The notes under the pieces were generated by a model. The model was not told the origin of the DNA. It saw only the letters and a list, made by a program, of their open reading frames with translations, and made no database searches. The translations under genes were made by a program, and so were the position numbers. A stretch of 7,316 bases of DNA, taken from contig JAUXEQ010000069.1 in the NCBI GenBank assembly GCA_030620455.1, forward strand, positions 1-7,316, read 5' to 3'. Position 1 is the stretch's first letter. Each line of letters starts with the position of its first letter. Positions 4,884-7,316 of this stretch are shown piece by piece. The stretch comes from a bacterium. Lineage in GTDB: Bacteria > UBP14 > UBA6098 > B30-G16.

Positions 4884-7316
4884 TATAATGATTATCCTGA
4901 TTCTGATTAGTTCAGTATTAGGGCAAGGTTGGATAAATGGCAGATTTATTGTTCTCTTTGAGCCAGAATTGGATCTAAATTTTCAGAATAATCCGAATGA
5001 TTACGTAACAACTGGTATTGAAGAGATCGATTTTCTTATGAATAAATATCAAATTTTTAAAGCCAAGAAGCTCTTTCCTGTAGCTACTAACCCGGAATAT
5101 GCAAGGAAAAGATATGACGTCCGAAATACAGCTATGCTATACACAAGAATGGATTCTCTGACAATACCCAAAATATGTGAAAATTTCAGAAATTCACAAT
5201 ATGTAGTATTATCTGATCCCGACAATGTTTATGTTTCCTATACCACTCCTAATGACAATGAGTATCCACGTCAATGGTATCTTCCAAAAATTGAAGCGGA
5301 TGAAGCATGGAAATATACCCGAGGTTCAATGGACATTATTGTTACGGTTACAGAGGGTGTTGAATGGTATCATCCAGACCTTTACGATAGAATTTGGGTT
5401 AATCCTGGGGAGGATATCGATCACGATGGGGTTCCTATGGATCCAGACGATATGAATGGTCTCGATGACGATGGTAATGGATATATAGATGATCTTATAG
5501 GATGGGATTTTATTGAAGGTCTCGATAGTATAGTTTCCCCCGGTGAGGATGGAGATATACAGGATAATAATCCGGATGACTTTCATGGTCATGGAACTCA
5601 TTGCAGCGGTATTATTGGTGCAACAACTAACAACAGTATCGGAATTGCAGGAGTAGTATGGGCTGTTAAGATTATGGTTCTCAGATGCAGTTATACTACG
5701 CCAGAAAGAGGTTATCACGATGTTAGTGCTCAGATACAAGGGCTTCAATATGCATATGAAAAGGGTGTAGATATTTTAAGTCTTTCATATGGTAGTGATC
5801 GTAGCAGTGCAACTGCACAGTATTGGACTAATAAATGTTATAACAATGGGGCTCTAGTTTTTGGTGCTGCTGGTAATGATAATATTTCGGATTTACACTA
5901 TCCCTCATGTTGGGATTTTGTTATTGCTGTTGCTGCCGTGGATGGTGGTGACAGAAAAACCCATTTTTCAAACTATGGTTCCTGGGTTGATGTTTCTGCG
6001 CCTGGCAAAGGCATATTTTCAACATGGATAGATAGCACATACATGGGACACGATGGAACATCTATGGCTACTCCAGTTGTAGCAGGAGTTGGCGCTTTGG
6101 TTATGGGATTTTATCCAGATTCTACAAAGGATTTCTGGGAGTATCGAATTATGAATGGCGTCGATGATATAAACAGCTTTAATCCTTCGTATGTAGGTCA
6201 GTTAGGTGAAGGAAGAGTTAATGCATTAAAGGCATTATTCGGTCATATTTGGCCTAGGGTTAATATTGTCGGGCAAGTTTTGGATTATGACAGTGATAAT
6301 ATTGTATGCCCGTCGGAGACTGCTGATGTTATAATAACATTAGACCTTTTCCCTGACTGGCAGATGGCAAACGATATGCAGGTTACAATTGAAAGTTATG
6401 ACTCTTCAGTAATAATTCTCGACAGTGTTTATGTTTTCGGATTAGTTTTCCCAGCAGATGTTGTAGATAACGCTCTTTCCCCGTTAAAAATTACTGTTGC
6501 GGATGGAACAGTGGGGCATTATTCAAGACTCCACATAATTGCTGAAGCTCCATCTGTTGGATATAAGAAGAGGGCTGTTGTTAAGTTTGCTGCAGGACAA
6601 CCATCGTTTCTTGTTTATGAATGTGATCCACATGAGATGCACGAATTATACGTTCTCACATCGATGGATAACGGTGGGATGATATATAAATACCATGATC
6701 GTGAAAACGATGGCATAATCGATTCTTCGGTTATTAACGCTCTATATCCGTCCATACTTGTTTTGACAGGTGATCTGGATACAAATATATTCAGCGTGGA
6801 AGAAATTAATGTATTTAAAGCTGCAATGGATAATGGGAAAAACCTAATAATTAGTGGACAATATGCACCCGACTTTTTAGCTTTGTTCGATCCGGAATTT
6901 CTTAGAGATTATTTTGGTGCAATTCATGATCAAGATGCAGTTTCTAGAATATGGGGAACTAGTATTCTTGGAATTTCTGGAGATACTGTTTCTGATAGCA
7001 TGGTTTTGGATTGTTTCAGTAATGCGAGTAATGCTGGGAATCAGATTTCTATAGGAACTTCTTATGCCACTGGAACCGGTATCGGTTTTTTTGAATATCA
7101 ATTCGATTCTACGCCTGATAGATTTGCTGCTATTAGGAATCAGCTGTCCTCGGGAGCAAAAACAATGCTTTTTGAGTTTGGACTCGAAGGAGTATCAAAA
7201 AATCAATCACGAAAAACTGACAGAGATTCTTTGTTTGCGTCGATTGTGAGATGGTTCGGGAGCAAGTATGTCGATATAAAGGAATCGAATAATAAAGCCA
7301 ATAAACCAGAGCTTAT
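4867..7316 (+). CDS. Secreted subtilisin-family (S8) protein, 3' end outside window, catalytic Asp apparently replaced
   Basis: At least 816 residues, open to the right edge. Residues 1-20 form a Sec signal peptide: short basic start, hydrophobic core to about Leu18, likely cleavage near Gly19, no lipobox Cys. A propeptide-like stretch precedes the S8 domain (about 130-455). The His block is HGHGTHCSG with His242, the oxyanion Asn337 is in GAAGN, and the Ser block is GTSMATP with Ser399. The Asp block reads VTVTEGVEWYHPDL, putting Thr162-Glu163 where most members have Asp-Thr/Ser-Gly, so the triad Asp looks missing. An acidic loop (183-209: DHDGVPMD, GLDDDGNGYIDD) followed by IGWDF is typical of large extracellular S8 proteins and probably binds calcium. 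After about 460 come beta-rich segments, then an alpha/beta region (about 595-810) with YPSILVLTGD and NLIISGQYAPDF that resembles a glutamine-amidotransferase/ThuA-like fold. A cell-surface sorting domain may lie beyond the window. Processing of exported proteins is the family role; activity here is uncertain. Confidence 0.9.
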   Translation, partial: MRFVLNIMIILILISSVLGQGWINGRFIVLFEPELDLNFQNNPNDYVTTGIEEIDFLMNKYQIFKAKKLFPVATNPEYARKRYDVRNTAMLYTRMDSLTIPKICENFRNSQYVVLSDPDNVYVSYTTPNDNEYPRQWYLPKIEADEAWKYTRGSMDIIVTVTEGVEWYHPDLYDRIWVNPGEDIDHDGVPMDPDDMNGLDDDGNGYIDDLIGWDFIEGLDSIVSPGEDGDIQDNNPDDFHGHGTHCSGIIGATTNNSIGIAGVVWAVKIMVLRCSYTTPERGYHDVSAQIQGLQYAYEKGVDILSLSYGSDRSSATAQYWTNKCYNNGALVFGAAGNDNISDLHYPSCWDFVIAVAAVDGGDRKTHFSNYGSWVDVSAPGKGIFSTWIDSTYMGHDGTSMATPVVAGVGALVMGFYPDSTKDFWEYRIMNGVDDINSFNPSYVGQLGEGRVNALKALFGHIWPRVNIVGQVLDYDSDNIVCPSETADVIITLDLFPDWQMANDMQVTIESYDSSVIILDSVYVFGLVFPADVVDNALSPLKITVADGTVGHYSRLHIIAEAPSVGYKKRAVVKFAAGQPSFLVYECDPHEMHELYVLTSMDNGGMIYKYHDRENDGIIDSSVINALYPSILVLTGDLDTNIFSVEEINVFKAAMDNGKNLIISGQYAPDFLALFDPEFLRDYFGAIHDQDAVSRIWGTSILGISGDTVSDSMVLDCFSNASNAGNQISIGTSYATGTGIGFFEYQFDSTPDRFAAIRNQLSSGAKTMLFEFGLEGVSKNQSRKTDRDSLFASIVRWFGSKYVDIKESNNKANKPEL

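Noticed and set aside
5225..5455. 76-codon plus-strand open frame, out of frame within the S8 gene
   Set aside because: The S8 frame is continuous through this part and carries the expected conserved blocks, so no frameshift needs to be invoked.
5326..5748. 140-codon open frame on the minus strand
   Set aside because: It lies fully inside the S8 catalytic domain, which has unmistakable HGTH and GTSMATP motifs on the plus strand. The antisense product is low-complexity Ile/Thr/Asn-rich and has no ribosome binding site of note.
6877..7249. Short frames on both strands near the right edge
   Set aside because: They overlap the uninterrupted S8 C-terminal frame, which runs to the window edge.
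1..7316. CRISPR array or alternative genetic code
   Set aside because: No regularly spaced repeats are visible. Other genes end at TAA and read normally without needing TGA recoding, so the TGA at 993-995 is taken as a stop.

Overview
The window looks like chromosomal DNA from a Gram-negative bacterium with low GC content (about one third G+C by eye). The Gram-negative reading rests on a lipid A Kdo-transferase gene (waaA/kdtA). A secreted S8 peptidase with a long C-terminal region, of a style common in FCB-type and candidate-phylum bacteria, suggests such a lineage, but nothing here fixes the taxon.

Layout, left to right. (1) Positions 1-89 are a leader with a tandem 9-nt repeat, two micro-ORFs and a strong Shine-Dalgarno. 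(2) Positions 78/90-995 (+) encode an unrecognised alpha-helical protein with an R-N-x4-H motif of HEPN type. Its best-placed start is an ATT codon, not the TTG further in. (3) Positions 996-1174 hold a GC-richer island that reads like the broken 3' end of an IS200/IS605-type tnpB gene and contains three consecutive hairpins. (4) Positions 1175-3186 (-) are a two-gene operon, tpiA then waaA, joined by a TAATG overlap. (5) Positions 3187-3364 are a divergent promoter region. (6) Positions 3365-3438 (+) are tRNA-Pro(TGG) with a good promoter. (7) Positions 3502-7316 (+) are a tight cluster: rpmB (ribosomal protein L28), then 5 nt later a two-part protein (DprA/SLOG-like Rossmann N-terminus, DUF2971/AbiGi-like C-terminus), then with a 17-nt overlap a secreted subtilisin-family protein that runs off the right edge.

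Housekeeping functions (glycolysis, LPS core start, translation) frame two accessory areas. One is the HEPN-type gene between a small repeat and a transposon remnant, which suggests an inserted or eroded cassette between older genes. The other is the SLOG-like/S8 pair coupled behind rpmB. The S8 protein keeps His, Ser and oxyanion Asn, but a Thr stands where the catalytic Asp is expected. No CRISPR array, rRNA or complete insertion sequence is visible. The points most worth checking are the SLOG-like/DUF2971-like gene, the S8 protein without its Asp, the tnpB/omega-RNA-like remnant and the ATT start.
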